A stretch of 64,000 nucleotides of DNA from Deinococcus soli (ex Cha et al. 2016) (GCF_001007995.1 NZ_CP011389.1:310001-374000); one strand, 5' to 3'. Positions 1-7,670 are shown, counted from the first letter of the stretch. The notes: generated by a model not told the origin, from the sequence alone. Numbers and translations are program-made.

Positions 1-306
1 GCGCGCGGTTTCGGGGTATTCGCGCAGGAGGATGTGACCGTTGTAGTGGAAGTCCCCGACGATGGGCACCTCGATCCCGACTTCTTTCAGGCGGGCGATG
101 ATGTCGGGGATGGCGGCGGCGGCCTCGCGGGTGTTGACGGTGACGCGCACGATCTCGCTGCCTGCCCGGACGAGCTGCGCGATCTGGATGGCGGTGGCTT
201 CGGCGTTGGCGGTGTCGGTGTTCGTCATGGACTGCACGACGACCGGATGGGCGCTGCCCACCATGACCCCCCCGACGTTGACGCTGACGGTCTGGCGACG
301 CTTCAT
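1..306 (-). CDS. ispG: 4-hydroxy-3-methylbut-2-en-1-yl diphosphate synthase, N-terminal part
   Basis: IspG (GcpE) is the iron-sulfur enzyme of the MEP isoprenoid pathway that turns methylerythritol cyclodiphosphate into HMBPP. The visible 102 residues start [13 protein letters not shown] and carry the family hallmarks: [19 protein letters not shown] near residue 15, then IVRVTVNT and [10 protein letters not shown], part of the TIM-barrel substrate domain. The gene runs off the left edge, so the catalytic C-terminal [4Fe-4S] cysteines are not seen. The ATG at 306 directly precedes the IspG N-terminal motif. Family assignment is firm; nothing can be said of the missing part. Confidence 0.93.
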   Translation of the reverse strand, partial: MKRRQTVSVNVGGVMVGSAHPVVVQSMTNTDTANAEATAIQIAQLVRAGSEIVRVTVNTREAAAAIPDIIARLKEVGIEVPIVGDFHYNGHILLREYPETAR

Positions 307-352
307 GCCGCCCAGTGTACGCGCCCCCGTGCGGGACGGGCTGGAAGCGAGG

Positions 353-922
353 TTACGGGTGCGCGGCGCGTTCCATGCGGTCCAGGATCGCGTTCAGGCC
401 GATGTCCAGGCCGTCCTGCGGCCCGCTGGCACCGTACAGGCCGCTGCGCTGGAGGCTGGCCGCGCCGTGCAGGAAGGTCCAGTAGGCGACGGCGTGCCCG
501 GTGTCGTCGGGGTTGCCGCTCAGCGCGCCGACGTGGGCCAGGAGGGCATTCCAGAGGTGCTTTCCGGCGGTGGTCTTGATGCCGGGGGGTTGTTCGGGGC
601 GCGGGGTCATCAGGAGGTCGTAGGTGTGGGGGCGGGTGTGGGCGAAGTGCAGGTACGCCCGGGCGATGGCGTCCAGAGCGGCGCGGGGGGTCCGGGCATG
701 GGCGGCGGCGGTGACGTCGTCGCGCAGGGCGTCGGCGGCGTGTTCGGCGAGCTGGTTCAGGAGGGCGGCGCGGCTGTCGAAGTGGCGGTACAGGCTGCCG
801 GGGCGCACGCCGAGTGCGTCGGCGAGGGGCCGCATGGCGAGGGCGTCGGGGCCGCCGTGGTCGAGGAGGGTCTGCGCTTCCCGGAGGATGGTGGCCGGGG
901 TGAGTTTGGCGGGGTACGGCAC
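353..922 (-). CDS. TetR family transcriptional regulator
   Basis: A 189-residue one-component repressor. An N-terminal helix-turn-helix ([14 protein letters not shown], then [26 protein letters not shown]) is followed by a helical ligand domain with the TetR_C-like [12 protein letters not shown] segment. I chose the GTG at 922 (VPYPAKLT) over the ATG at 949: a TACACT box at 930-935 on this strand lies 7 nt before the GTG, which fits a leaderless message, and the longer form would place the operator inside the gene. It is divergent from the membrane protein/MBL gene pair and probably represses that pair and itself. The ligand is unknown. Confidence 0.85.
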   Translation of the reverse strand: MPYPAKLTPATILREAQTLLDHGGPDALAMRPLADALGVRPGSLYRHFDSRAALLNQLAEHAADALRDDVTAAAHARTPRAALDAIARAYLHFAHTRPHTYDLLMTPRPEQPPGIKTTAGKHLWNALLAHVGALSGNPDDTGHAVAYWTFLHGAASLQRSGLYGASGPQDGLDIGLNAILDRMERAAHP

Positions 923-994
923 GGTGAACAGTGTACGTCTTGACGCCATTCCGCTGAAGGTGTACGGTGTTCACCATGAAAGCGAACAGTGTTC
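923..994. promoter_or_regulatory. Divergent leaderless promoters with three TetR-type operators
   Basis: Three copies of an imperfect palindrome GAACAGTGTTC occur: GAACAGTGTAC at 926-936, GTACGGTGTTC at 962-972 and GAACAGTGTTC at 984-994. The rightward promoter reads TTGACG (940-945), 17-bp spacer, TACGGT (963-968), with the ATG 7 nt further at 976. The leftward promoter has TACACT (930-935, minus strand) 7 nt before the GTG at 922. Operators 1 and 2 overlap both -10 boxes and operator 3 lies in the first codons of the rightward gene, so a bound TetR protein would block both directions. Binding is inferred. Confidence 0.72.
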
Positions 995-1269
995 AGCTTG
1001 TGTCGCCGGACCGGGTCAGCGCCGCCGACCTGCTCGCCCTGACCACCGAACCCGCCGTCCTGGCCACCGCGACCACCTTCGCAGCCGTCTGGGGCATCTT
1101 CCGCTCCCCCCGCGCCACACGGCCAGCCAGGGACGCCGCGTCGCCCGCGGTGAAACTCGCGGTGTTCAGCCTCGCTGCGCTGGCCCTGGCAGCCGTCGCG
1201 GGCCCCCCCCCGGCCGCAGTCTTCCTGGGCGCGGCCCTGCTGAGCACCGTGCACGGCGGCGCGCGGTGA
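976..1269 (+). CDS. Small hypothetical membrane protein
   Basis: 97 residues, not recognised. It has two or three hydrophobic stretches: AVLATATTFAAVWGIF near 27-42, VFSLAALALAAVAG near 64-77, and AAVFLGAALLSTV near the C-terminus. The ATG at 976 is preceded by a -35/-10 pair and is probably leaderless. Its TGA overlaps the GTG of the MBL-fold gene (1266-1269), so the two are likely translationally coupled and share the TetR-controlled promoter. No function can be assigned. Confidence 0.7.
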   Translation: MKANSVQLVSPDRVSAADLLALTTEPAVLATATTFAAVWGIFRSPRATRPARDAASPAVKLAVFSLAALALAAVAGPPPAAVFLGAALLSTVHGGAR

Positions 1270-2009
1270 CCCGGCCGCCCATCCGGCTGGCCCAGTTCGG
1301 CCTGATCAACGCGTACCTCGTGCCCGAACGCGACGGACTGACCCTCATCGACGCGGGGGTGCGCGGCATGGACCGCCGGGTGAACCGCGCCGCCCGGCAA
1401 CTGGGGCTCCCGCTGCGCCGCGTCGCCCTGACCCACACGCACAGCGACCACGTCGGCGCCATCGACACCCTGATGCGGCACTGGCCAGACGCAGAGCTCC
1501 TGGTCGGCGCGGCCGACACCGCCAACCTCGCCGACCTGGGCGTGAGGACCCCACCCACCCGCCTCCTGCGCGGCGGGGACCGCGTGGGGTCCCTGACGGT
1601 CATCGACACGCCCGGCCACTCGCCCGGTCACGTCGCGTACCTCGACGATCGGGACGGCGCGCTCTACAGCGGCGACACCTTCGTGAACGTGCCCCGCCTG
1701 CGGGTCGCCAGCGTCCTAAACGCCGCCTTCCCCCTGCCCACCTTCGGCACGCACGACCCGGCGCAGACCACCCGCGCCGCCCGCGCCCTGCTGGACGTGC
1801 CGCTGCGCACGCTGGCCACCGGGCACGGCCCGGCCATCCCCGACCCGCTGCCCGCCATGCGCCGCGCCGTGCAGGCCGCCGAATCGGGCCGTGAACCCGG
1901 CGTGGTCACGCGCACGGTCTCCGGCTGGGTCGGGCACCTGACGCGCCTGGGCACCGACGGCGCGGTGGCGGGCAAGGCCCTCGCGTACCGCAGCGGCCGG
2001 ACCGGCTGA
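1266..2009 (+). CDS. MBL-fold metallohydrolase
   Basis: 247 residues with the metallo-beta-lactamase fold. The metal-binding motif THTHSDHVG (H-x-H-x-D-H) sits near residue 60, followed by the later histidine in DTPGHSPGH, the aspartate in LYSGDTF and the last histidine in LATGHGP, giving a complete binuclear zinc site. Such enzymes hydrolyse esters, thioesters or lactones; the substrate here is unknown. The GTG at 1266 overlaps the upstream stop, so it forms an operon with the small membrane protein behind a TetR repressor. It is the last chromosomal gene before the prophage. Confidence 0.9.
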   Translation: MTRPPIRLAQFGLINAYLVPERDGLTLIDAGVRGMDRRVNRAARQLGLPLRRVALTHTHSDHVGAIDTLMRHWPDAELLVGAADTANLADLGVRTPPTRLLRGGDRVGSLTVIDTPGHSPGHVAYLDDRDGALYSGDTFVNVPRLRVASVLNAAFPLPTFGTHDPAQTTRAARALLDVPLRTLATGHGPAIPDPLPAMRRAVQAAESGREPGVVTRTVSGWVGHLTRLGTDGAVAGKALAYRSGRTG

Positions 2010-2069
2010 CGCACCGGCCAGAGCAGGAACAGAAGACGGGACCGGTGCACTGTGGCGTCCGGTCCCGTC

Positions 2070-2117
<48 letters not shown>

Positions 2118-2269
2118 TGCCTTGTGACCACTCAGGCCCGTTCGTGTTGGTTCTATTTCATCCGTGCTCTGGCGGGTGGTTGGGGTGCCGGGGTGAGTGT
2201 TTTTCGTGTTGGTTCTCGCTGATTCTGCGGGGGTAGGGGTGAAATGAGGGGTGCCTCTATGCTGCTGGC

Positions 2270-2494
2270 ATGCCGTGCCATACGCCGAGGGTCTTTGTCA
2301 CCGTGAGTCATGTGGAGACTGGGGAAGTCGTGCGGCAGCTAGGGCCGTATGCCAACGCGGCAGCAGCACGCCGGGCCATCCCAGCATTCACGGGGCAGGC
2401 TATGACGTGGGAGCGGATTGCGGAGACGTGGAGGGCGGAGAAGTACCCGCTGGCGTACCACGTGCCTGCTGACGCGCCGGAAGTCAGTGGATAG
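2270..2494 (+). CDS. Small hypothetical prophage protein
   Basis: 74 residues (MPCHTPRVFVTVSH...), soluble, not recognised; a FVTVSHVETGEVVRQLGPY start looks like a short beta-sheet segment. A TATGCT box (2259-2264) ends 5 nt before the ATG, so the message may be leaderless. It runs against the minus-strand late operon, like other small plus-strand genes of this prophage. Reality is moderately supported by the promoter and sensible amino-acid composition. Confidence 0.5.
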   Translation: MPCHTPRVFVTVSHVETGEVVRQLGPYANAAAARRAIPAFTGQAMTWERIAETWRAEKYPLAYHVPADAPEVSG

Positions 2495-2604
2495 GGTTGA
2501 CCAGGGGTGAATACCGCTCTATATTCAAGAAATCAAGGCGGCCTTTGGGTCGCCTTCTTCTATGTGCTGACCCAAGTCTTCAGGTCGTTCCAGCCGCCAC
2601 TACC

Positions 2605-2766
2605 CTACGCGTCCGGGCCGTCGCCACGCAGCAGGCGCCACTGCCACGTGCCGCCCTCGCGGGTCATGGTGCCCATCTCTCCGGACGTCCGCTGGGCGTG
2701 GTACAGGGTGCGCTCTGAGGAAGTCTGCGGATCGGCGGGGAGTGGGCGGCCGGGAAGGAACGTCAT
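2605..2766 (-). CDS. Small hypothetical protein (53 aa)
   Basis: A 53-residue reading frame (MTFLPGRPLPADPQ... ending LLRGDGPDA) with a balanced composition and a WQWRLL segment, lying at the distal end of the prophage on the strand of the late genes. Overlapping longer frames on both strands are Arg/Pro/Ser-rich and look like shadows. No function is recognised. Confidence 0.4.
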   Translation of the reverse strand: MTFLPGRPLPADPQTSSERTLYHAQRTSGEMGTMTREGGTWQWRLLRGDGPDA

Positions 2767-2841
2767 CCGGCCAGGGTACTCCCACCCGAAATGATGAACG
2801 GCCCCATCCCAGCGCAGTCCAGGGTGGAGGCGACTACGGAC

Positions 2842-2994
2842 TTACCTGTGCGTCAGGGTATAGAGGAACTCACCGGCAGCCATTCCAGCCGTGAAGATCG
2901 CCACGCCAGCCGCGACGTAGAGAAGGGGCGTGGGGACGCGCACCTGTGGAAAGTACCGCTCCCACAGGGTCACGTAGGCGTCTGGACGTTTCAT
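2842..2994 (-). CDS. Small single-pass membrane protein
   Basis: 50 residues from the ATG at 2994 (MKRPDAYVTLWERYF...), with one membrane helix near residues 22-41 (LLYVAAGVAIFTAGMAAGEF) and a short tail. A TACACT box lies just upstream on this strand, and AAGG sits 6 nt before the ATG. A longer start at 3039 is possible but would put the -10 box inside the gene. It lies downstream of the lysis cassette, so an accessory lysis or superinfection role is possible but unproved. Confidence 0.5.
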   Translation of the reverse strand: MKRPDAYVTLWERYFPQVRVPTPLLYVAAGVAIFTAGMAAGEFLYTLTHR

Positions 2995-3070
2995 CGCGGC
3001 CTTCAGTGTAGGCGATTGAGGGCGCTCCTCACTCGGCAACCGCCTGAGTTGTCCGAGGGTGCGTCGCCCC

Positions 3071-3544
3071 TCAAAAGTGCATGCGATCTGCCGTCAATCC
3101 TGGCGGGAGGAGCCAGGCGCAGACTTCAATCGGTTCTTCCTTGTCCGCCTGGGTGAGCCCCAGGGAGATCGTTCGGTCCGGCAGGAGCCAGTTCGATTGC
3201 CCGGTCACGTCCGGCAACCCAATCGCGCCGGCCGCTTCTACCGTCAGGGCGTCCACGTGTAAATGGGCTTGAATCCAGTACTCGTCAATCACGGCGTACG
3301 GGTCGTCCAGTTCCTCCTCGGTGTACGGCCCTCGGCCGTCCAGCAACTCCTCCAGCGACTCGGACGCGTACAGGGTGATCTTCAAGTGAGCGACTTCGCC
3401 ATCTGGCGCGTCACTGTACGAGAGAGATAGGTCGCCGGGCAGCGCGATGCCTTCGCTGGGGACTGCGCTCCAGGAGATGGGCAGGGTCGTCAGGGCAGTC
3501 CAGAGGGCCGCGCGATTCTCGGACGCAACAGTGGCGGTGAGCAT
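3071..3544 (-). CDS. Hypothetical prophage protein (157 aa)
   Basis: Starts at the ATG at 3544 (MLTATVASENRAALW). It is a soluble, acidic protein with a DEYWIQAHLHVDALTVEAAGAIGLPD segment and no recognised domain. It lies distal to the endolysin, in a place where phages carry accessory or lysogenic-conversion genes. Codon use is like the rest of the prophage. No function is assigned. Confidence 0.6.
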   Translation of the reverse strand: MLTATVASENRAALWTALTTLPISWSAVPSEGIALPGDLSLSYSDAPDGEVAHLKITLYASESLEELLDGRGPYTEEELDDPYAVIDEYWIQAHLHVDALTVEAAGAIGLPDVTGQSNWLLPDRTISLGLTQADKEEPIEVCAWLLPPGLTADRMHF

Positions 3545-3567
3545 ACGTTCGCAGCCTACCTGTGCAC

Positions 3568-3945
3568 CTACCCGCCGGGGAACAGTCGCCGGAAGGCCAT
3601 CTCGACGAGCATGGCCGCGAAGGGGCTGTCCAGCAGCAGGCGGAGCCACTGGGCGCTGGGTGGGGCGAACTCACGCACCAGGGACTGCACGACCGCGAGG
3701 ACGAACGCCGCGCGGGCCGTGCCTGCCAGGACGGGCTTGAGTTCCTGGGCGGCCTGCACCGCGGCTTCCAGCAGGGCGCCCACTTCGGTCCACGTCGCGC
3801 CGTCGCGCAGGGCCTGGGCCTTGGTGACGAGGGTGGGGAGGTGCTTGTCGAGCCACGGCTGAACGGTGGGGGCATCAAGCAGCGCTCCGGAGCGGGTGGC
3901 GGTGCCGAGGGCGACGATGGCGGACAGGATCGTGAACTGGTTCAT
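3568..3945 (-). CDS. Hypothetical prophage protein near lysis cassette (125 aa)
   Basis: From the ATG at 3945 (MNQFTILSAIVALGTATRSG). Largely alpha-helical and moderately hydrophobic: an N-terminal amphipathic/hydrophobic helix, then LVTKAQALRDG, VGALLEAAVQAAQELKPVLAG and a C-terminal FAAMLVEMAFRRLF. It lies downstream of the GH19 endolysin on the same strand and may belong to the lysis or tail-end module. No family recognised. Confidence 0.6.
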   Translation of the reverse strand: MNQFTILSAIVALGTATRSGALLDAPTVQPWLDKHLPTLVTKAQALRDGATWTEVGALLEAAVQAAQELKPVLAGTARAAFVLAVVQSLVREFAPPSAQWLRLLLDSPFAAMLVEMAFRRLFPGG

Positions 3946-4033
3946 GGTGGACCTCGATGTGGCGCGGCCCCCGCGCTGAGGCAGGGGCCGGTGAGAGGGT
4001 GGATTGGGAAGCGCCCCATGGGGCACAGCGGGC

Positions 4034-4702
4034 CTACTCGCGTTCCAGCTGCAGCGCACCATCCGGATACAGGGTGAGGCGTGAGCCGTTGTAGATCGTG
4101 GCCTTCCCGTCCCACAGCACGTTCTCCCCAGCCATGTCACGCAGGAACACGCGCGGGATTGGGGCGGACGCCGGCAGGGCGGCCAGCGCCCGGCGGTGGT
4201 ATGCCTCCCGGTCCGGCAGGCCGTTCAGCCCGCCGTTGATGCGCCGCGTGATGCCCTCGAAATCCCCGGCGTCCGCCAGGGTGTTCAGCTTCCGCTGGTC
4301 CCAGTACGCGCAGGCGATCCGCGCGGCTGTACCGGGCTGGGCTGCCAGGTCAGGCTGTGCTTCCAGCGGTAGGCCCAGCAGCGCCCCGTACGTGCGGTAG
4401 TTGTGCCGCCCAGTGAGCTGAATCCAGCCGCGGCCCCGGTAGCGGTATCCGTCACCGGGCTGCGTGTTGCCGAGATCCGCGCGACCCTCGTAGCGCCGCT
4501 GTGCGGGGGTGGGGCCCCAGATCTCCTCGAGGTACCGGAACCCGGCGGACTCGTGCGCCAGCTGCGCCAGGAACGCCGCCACGCGGGCCCGGGTGGTGAT
4601 GCCTGCCCGTGTGGCCGGATCGGCGAGGGCAGATGCCACCTGGGCCGCCTGAGCGGCACTGAGCGTGGGCACCAGTGCGCGAATGAGGTCAGGTGTGATC
4701 AT
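4034..4702 (-). CDS. GH19-family endolysin (chitinase-like lysozyme)
   Basis: 222 residues from the ATG at 4702, preceded by GGGGAGAGC. The catalytic region matches phage GH19 lysins: ...AFLAQLAHESAGFRYLEEIWGPTPAQRRYEGRADLGN with the catalytic glutamate in AHESAGF, then YRYRGRGWIQLTGRHNYRTYG and a second conserved part around INGGLNG. The C-terminal 45 residues (VLWDGKATIYNGSRLTLYPDGALQLERE) look like a small beta-rich wall-binding module. It should cleave peptidoglycan glycan strands at the end of the lytic cycle. No signal peptide, so export needs the upstream holin-like proteins; its start overlaps the previous gene by 14 bp. Confidence 0.9.
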   Translation of the reverse strand: MITPDLIRALVPTLSAAQAAQVASALADPATRAGITTRARVAAFLAQLAHESAGFRYLEEIWGPTPAQRRYEGRADLGNTQPGDGYRYRGRGWIQLTGRHNYRTYGALLGLPLEAQPDLAAQPGTAARIACAYWDQRKLNTLADAGDFEGITRRINGGLNGLPDREAYHRRALAALPASAPIPRVFLRDMAGENVLWDGKATIYNGSRLTLYPDGALQLERE

Positions 4703-5042
4703 GCTCTCCCCTTCCCTGCTGAATGAGTCGCGCACGCCGCTCGGTCATGCCGAGGACTGCCCAGATGCCGTCGAGGAGTGCCCAGACGACGAGCAGCAGC
4801 GCGGCGCAGTTGCGGTACGTCTCCTCGATCGGGATGAATGCTGGAATGGTGGCCGCCCCGTTCACGTGGCGCCACACGAAGAACACGCCCGCCACGGCGT
4901 GCACGAACACGGCGAACAGGCGGCGGGTCCGCTGTTCCGGCCAGGACAGTGCCGTGAGGAGCAGGCGGACCAGGGCAGACAGGAACCACCCGCCCGCCAG
5001 GACCGCCCACATGAGTTTCAGCCAGTACCCTTCGATGATCAC
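4689..5042 (-). CDS. Three-helix membrane protein of the lysis cassette
   Basis: 117 residues with three hydrophobic segments, about 7-32 (WLKLMWAVLAGGWFLSAL), 42-60 (LFAVFVHAVAGVFFVWRHV) and 78-98 (ALLLVVWALLDGIWAVLGM), and a charged tail ending GEHDHT. It sits between another holin-like gene (ATGA overlap at 5039-5042) and the endolysin (14-bp overlap), the usual place of a holin or antiholin. The assignment rests on topology and position, not on a recognised family. Confidence 0.75.
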   Translation of the reverse strand: MIIEGYWLKLMWAVLAGGWFLSALVRLLLTALSWPEQRTRRLFAVFVHAVAGVFFVWRHVNGAATIPAFIPIEETYRNCAALLLVVWALLDGIWAVLGMTERRARLIQQGRGEHDHT

Positions 5043-5398
5043 GTCGCTTCACCTTCCTTCTTCGGCGCCGCGGGGCCGCCGGGGTTCGTGAGTTCGCCGA
5101 GGTCGACGTTGTACTTCTGCCCGATGAGCTTCACCGCCGCGCGTAGGGTCCACAGGGGCGGGATGGCCCCGGCGAGCGTGCCGATGGTCGCACAGACGTA
5201 CTCGTCGAGGCTGGTCAGCTGCGCCAGGAGGACGGTGGTGCTCGCACTGAACACCAGGGACAGCAGGAGGAAGCCGTACAGCTTGGCGCGGTCCTTGGCC
5301 ATGTCCATGGCGAGGCTCGTGCCCAGCTGAGCGACCAGGCCGAGGCCAGCGGCGCCGAAGGCGAGGACCCAGAGGGGGGGAACGGAAGGTTTGTCCAT
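5039..5398 (-). CDS. Holin-like membrane protein
   Basis: 119 residues from the ATG at 5398 (MDKPSVPPLWVLAFG). Three hydrophobic segments, roughly 8-32, 37-60 and 65-85, are followed by a hydrophilic tail ending PAAPKKEGEAT. The size, the three-helix layout and the charged C-terminus fit a class I holin. It is the first gene of a three-gene cassette with overlapping junctions that ends with the GH19 endolysin. No promoter of its own is obvious; it is probably read with the late operon. Which of the two membrane proteins is the true holin is undecided. Confidence 0.75.
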   Translation of the reverse strand: MDKPSVPPLWVLAFGAAGLGLVAQLGTSLAMDMAKDRAKLYGFLLLSLVFSASTTVLLAQLTSLDEYVCATIGTLAGAIPPLWTLRAAVKLIGQKYNVDLGELTNPGGPAAPKKEGEAT

Positions 5399-5424
5399 GA
5401 GGCTCCTGGTGAGATGAAGAACGC

Positions 5425-5443
5425 CCCAACGGGAGTCGTTGGG
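5425..5443. other. Short hairpin upstream of the lysis cassette
   Basis: CCCAACG (5425-5431) and CGTTGGG (5437-5443) form a 7-bp stem with a 5-nt loop just before the start of the holin-like gene on the minus strand. It has no T tract and may be an mRNA structure affecting translation or processing. Confidence 0.4.
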
Positions 5444-5512
5444 ACGCGAGGAGAACGTGTGGTCTGGTATGGGCCGGGTCAGCAGCGTGGACACTGGGAC
5501 CCGGCAGTGATT

Positions 5513-5540
5513 CGCGGCCCACTCCTCACGGTGGGCCGCG
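5513..5540. terminator. Strong hairpin, possible bidirectional terminator
   Basis: CGCGGCCCAC (5513-5522) pairs perfectly with GTGGGCCGCG (5531-5540) over an 8-nt loop. It lies between the lysis cassette and the opposed plus-strand gene at 5663. There is no clean T tract, so termination strength is uncertain. Confidence 0.5.
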
Positions 5541-5625
5541 CGTTCATGTGCTCTTCCAGAGCAGCGTGGAGAGGCTTGCTTTCAGGAAAGATTTTCCTCA
5601 TTCCTTGAATAGACAATCCATGTGT

Positions 5626-5655
5626 TTGACCAAACTCATTACGGACGCGTATAAC
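5626..5655 (+). promoter_or_regulatory. Sigma-A-type promoter for the plus-strand gene at 5663
   Basis: TTGACC (5626-5631), an 18-bp spacer, then TATAAC (5650-5655). The ATG at 5663 begins 7 nt after the -10 box, so transcription should start at or next to the start codon and the mRNA should be leaderless. This is the best consensus match among the prophage plus-strand promoters. Confidence 0.75.
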
Positions 5656-5662
5656 CCTTGCT

Positions 5663-6109
5663 ATGGCCTATGTCAGATTGAGCGAGCAGGTTCACAAACT
5701 GAGCAACCCCCAGCGGAGCGATACGTTCATCAAGCTGTTCCAAGAGGCCGTACGTTCCGGCAAGATCGATGGCGCCTACCTCCCTGAACGCTTCACGATG
5801 CCCAAACAGTTCACGCGTAGGGGCAGTGATGACACTTACCAGAAGGACACGCGCGAGATGATCTTTGATCACACGCCGGCGTTCGATGAATGGTTCGAAG
5901 AAACGAACCGTGAACTGGCTGCCGCCCGTCGTACCAGCACCATTAAACCCAGCGTGGAAGCCATTGAGTCTGGCCTCGTGGATTTTAAGGATCTCGTCGC
6001 GCAGACTCGCCAGAAGATGCAGGCCAGTTACGAGAAAGGGCAGGCGCTCGGGAACAGCCGCAAGGGTGCAGGGCAAGGCAGCGGGACGAAGCGCAAAGAC
6101 AAGAAGTAA
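5663..6109 (+). CDS. Basic helical hypothetical protein transcribed against the late operon
   Basis: 148 residues (MAYVRLSEQVHKLSN...). The charged helical body has an acidic centre (DHTPAFDEWFEETNRELAAARR) and a lysine-rich tail ending KRKDKK, with no membrane segment. It has its own strong promoter (5626-5655) and is probably leaderless. Its direction opposes the lysis and tail genes on both sides, so it is likely expressed in the lysogen. A DNA- or RNA-binding role is possible from the tail; no family recognised. Confidence 0.75.
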   Translation: MAYVRLSEQVHKLSNPQRSDTFIKLFQEAVRSGKIDGAYLPERFTMPKQFTRRGSDDTYQKDTREMIFDHTPAFDEWFEETNRELAAARRTSTIKPSVEAIESGLVDFKDLVAQTRQKMQASYEKGQALGNSRKGAGQGSGTKRKDKK

Positions 6110-6110
6110 G

Positions 6111-6138
6111 GTGCGCAGCCTATTCGGCTGATACGCAC
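6111..6138 (+). terminator. Imperfect hairpin after the plus-strand gene
   Basis: GTGCGCAGCC (6111-6120) and GGCTGATACGCAC (6126-6138) form an interrupted stem a few bases after the TAA of the 5663 gene. No T run follows, so it is a weak candidate terminator. Confidence 0.35.
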
Positions 6139-6173
6139 GGCGTGAGTAGAGTCAGACGTTGAACCTTCACAAC

Positions 6174-6201
6174 GCGGCCCATGCCTCTTCAGGCGGGCCG
6201 C
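6174..6201. terminator. GC-rich hairpin downstream of the tail-fibre genes
   Basis: GCGGCCC (6174-6180) pairs with GGGCCGC (6195-6201) across a 14-nt loop. It lies downstream, on the minus strand, of the zinc-ribbon gene at 6280-6465 and separates the tail-fibre block from the opposed gene at 5663. The stem resembles the one at 5513-5540. Confidence 0.4.
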
Positions 6202-6279
6202 GCGTTCGTTGTGCTGGCATGGTGGCCTCGAATGGAAACTGCCCTGGGCTGGGGTCAGAGCGGGCGTGAGAGGCGTGGG

Positions 6280-6465
6280 TTACTGCGTCTCGGCGGGGAG
6301 CGGGACGGCCTCGGCGGACTCCGCAGTCGGCGCGTCGAGCGGCTGCAGCACCGCCGGGTCGTCCGTCCAGCCGCAGGACGGGCACGCCCAGTAGGCGAGG
6401 TCGGCACCGGTTTTCACGCAGCGGGTCGCGCAGTTCGGGCAGCGTTTAGGCAGGATTGGGGGCAT
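6280..6465 (-). CDS. Small zinc-ribbon protein
   Basis: 61 residues with two CxxC knuckles, RCPNCATRC near residues 8-14 and WACPSCGW near 26-33, the layout of a four-cysteine zinc ribbon. The tail is acidic and disordered. Its start overlaps the previous gene by 20 bp, so it is probably cotranscribed with the tail-tip genes. Such small ribbons are common in phages; no specific role can be given. Confidence 0.7.
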   Translation of the reverse strand: MPPILPKRCPNCATRCVKTGADLAYWACPSCGWTDDPAVLQPLDAPTAESAEAVPLPAETQ

Positions 6466-6811
6466 TGCGGAGCTCCTTCATGTAGTCGAGCAGGTCAGTG
6501 ATTTCCGTCTGGATTTCGGCGGCTGCGGCTGTGTTTCCACTGGCGTTCGCGCGGTTGTACAGGCGGTAGCGGTCGTCGAGCATCGCCTGCGTGTCCCGCA
6601 GGTCCTGCCGCAGGGGCTCCAGCGCCCGCGCGGCCTGCGCGGCCGCCGCCACCTCGCCCGGCGTGGGCGGCGCGACCGGCAGGTCCCAGTGGTCAATCCA
6701 ACCGTCCACCGCGAGGTGATCGGTCGCCACGCGGTAATCCCGGTAATTGTCCGCCGCCGGGTGCAGGTGCGCCAGAGCCGCCACGAGATCCACCAGGGGG
6801 TACCGGGTCAT
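6446..6811 (-). CDS. Putative tail-associated protein (XkdW-like)
   Basis: 121 residues from the ATG at 6811 (MTRYPLVDLVAALAHLHP). The N-terminal half has a DGWIDHWDLPVAPPTPGEVAAAA segment of the kind seen in small proteins that follow phage tail-fibre genes; the C-terminal half is a long helix (LRQDLRDTQAMLDDRYRLYNRAN...). The start overlaps the tail-fibre gene stop (6808-6811). XkdW-like is a resemblance, not a proven homology. Confidence 0.55.
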   Translation of the reverse strand: MTRYPLVDLVAALAHLHPAADNYRDYRVATDHLAVDGWIDHWDLPVAPPTPGEVAAAAQAARALEPLRQDLRDTQAMLDDRYRLYNRANASGNTAAAAEIQTEITDLLDYMKELRNAPNPA

Positions 6812-7269
6812 GCGATCACCTGCAGGCTGGCGTGCATCGGGTAGCTCACACTGTCGGTGTTGATGGCGTTCCCGCTGTTCTGGTACGCACACACCTCGAA
6901 GTAGTCACCGGGCACGACGGGCACGGCCGCCGTGTCGGCGGGCAGGAGGAACGGCTGACCAGCCATGAGCAGCTCCTGCCCGCCCGGGAAGCGCGCGCCG
7001 TTCTTCTTGATGACGCACACGCGGATGCCGGGCGTCCCAGCGCCCAGGTCCTGCAGCGAGACGAATCCCGTGATGCGCACGCGGGACACCCCGGCGGGGA
7101 CGACCAGGCGCGTGGGGGCAGCCGCGCTCCAGATGCCGTCCGTGTCATAGACCGCCGTCCCCCAGGCAATCGGGGTGTCGGCCGCGTGGGGGACCGGGGT
7201 GTTGGTGACCAGGCGGACCAGCGCGCCCCGGAACGCAGTGGGACTGGCGGGTGGCGTGACGATCCGCAT
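6808..7269 (-). CDS. Putative tail fibre / C1q-like beta-jelly protein
   Basis: 153 residues from the ATG at 7269 (MRIVTPPASPTAFRG). The sequence has the pattern of a jelly-roll trimer domain: TPIAWGTAVYDTDGIWSAAAPTRLVVPAGVSRVRITGFV, then IRVCVIKKNG and a closing PGDYFEVCAYQNSG...SYPMHASLQVIA. This is typical of phage receptor-binding tips and C1q/TNF-like heads. It lies downstream of the tape measure and distal tail genes and overlaps both neighbours by one to four bases. The receptor is unknown. Confidence 0.7.
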   Translation of the reverse strand: MRIVTPPASPTAFRGALVRLVTNTPVPHAADTPIAWGTAVYDTDGIWSAAAPTRLVVPAGVSRVRITGFVSLQDLGAGTPGIRVCVIKKNGARFPGGQELLMAGQPFLLPADTAAVPVVPGDYFEVCAYQNSGNAINTDSVSYPMHASLQVIA

Positions 7270-7670
7270 CAGCCCACCTGCCAGTAGTCCACGCGGGCAA
7301 TGCCACCATCGGAGGTGCGGCACCGCGTGACCTGCAACTCCACGCCAGTCAGTTCCACACTGCCGCCCATAGGGATGCCAGGGGAATCCTGGGAGTCCCC
7401 GTAGCCGAGCCAGAGCGTGCCGCGCGTCACGCGGAGCAGGGCGCGGTTGGCCCAGGCGGGCACATCGGGAAGAGGGCCGTCCACCACCTGATCCTCGATC
7501 AGGGCGTAGGTCGGTTCGGCCCGCACGACCTCAGACGACGTCACTGTGACGGGCACCGGGTTGTCCGGACTGACCGGGCCGCTCGTGCCGTCGCCACGAT
7601 CCGTGAAGATCAGTGCCACACGCTCAGGCACCCGGAAGAAACTCGCCAGCTGTCGAATCAGATTGGTCAT
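7269..7670 (-). CDS. Hypothetical tail protein (beta-rich)
   Basis: 133 residues from the ATG at 7670 (MTNLIRQLASFFRVPERV). The sequence is beta-rich (LLRVTRGTLWLGYGDSQDSPGIPMGGSVELTGVELQVTR) without membrane segments. It is adjacent to and overlaps the C1q-like protein gene (TGATG junction), so it is probably part of the tail tip or fibre attachment. No family is recognised. Confidence 0.6.
   Translation of the reverse strand: MTNLIRQLASFFRVPERVALIFTDRGDGTSGPVSPDNPVPVTVTSSEVVRAEPTYALIEDQVVDGPLPDVPAWANRALLRVTRGTLWLGYGDSQDSPGIPMGGSVELTGVELQVTRCRTSDGGIARVDYWQVG

Noticed and set aside
303..977. Long frames on both strands across the tetR region
   Set aside because: Arg/Pro/His-rich compositions typical of antisense frames in high-GC DNA; the TetR frame with its helix-turn-helix explains the region.
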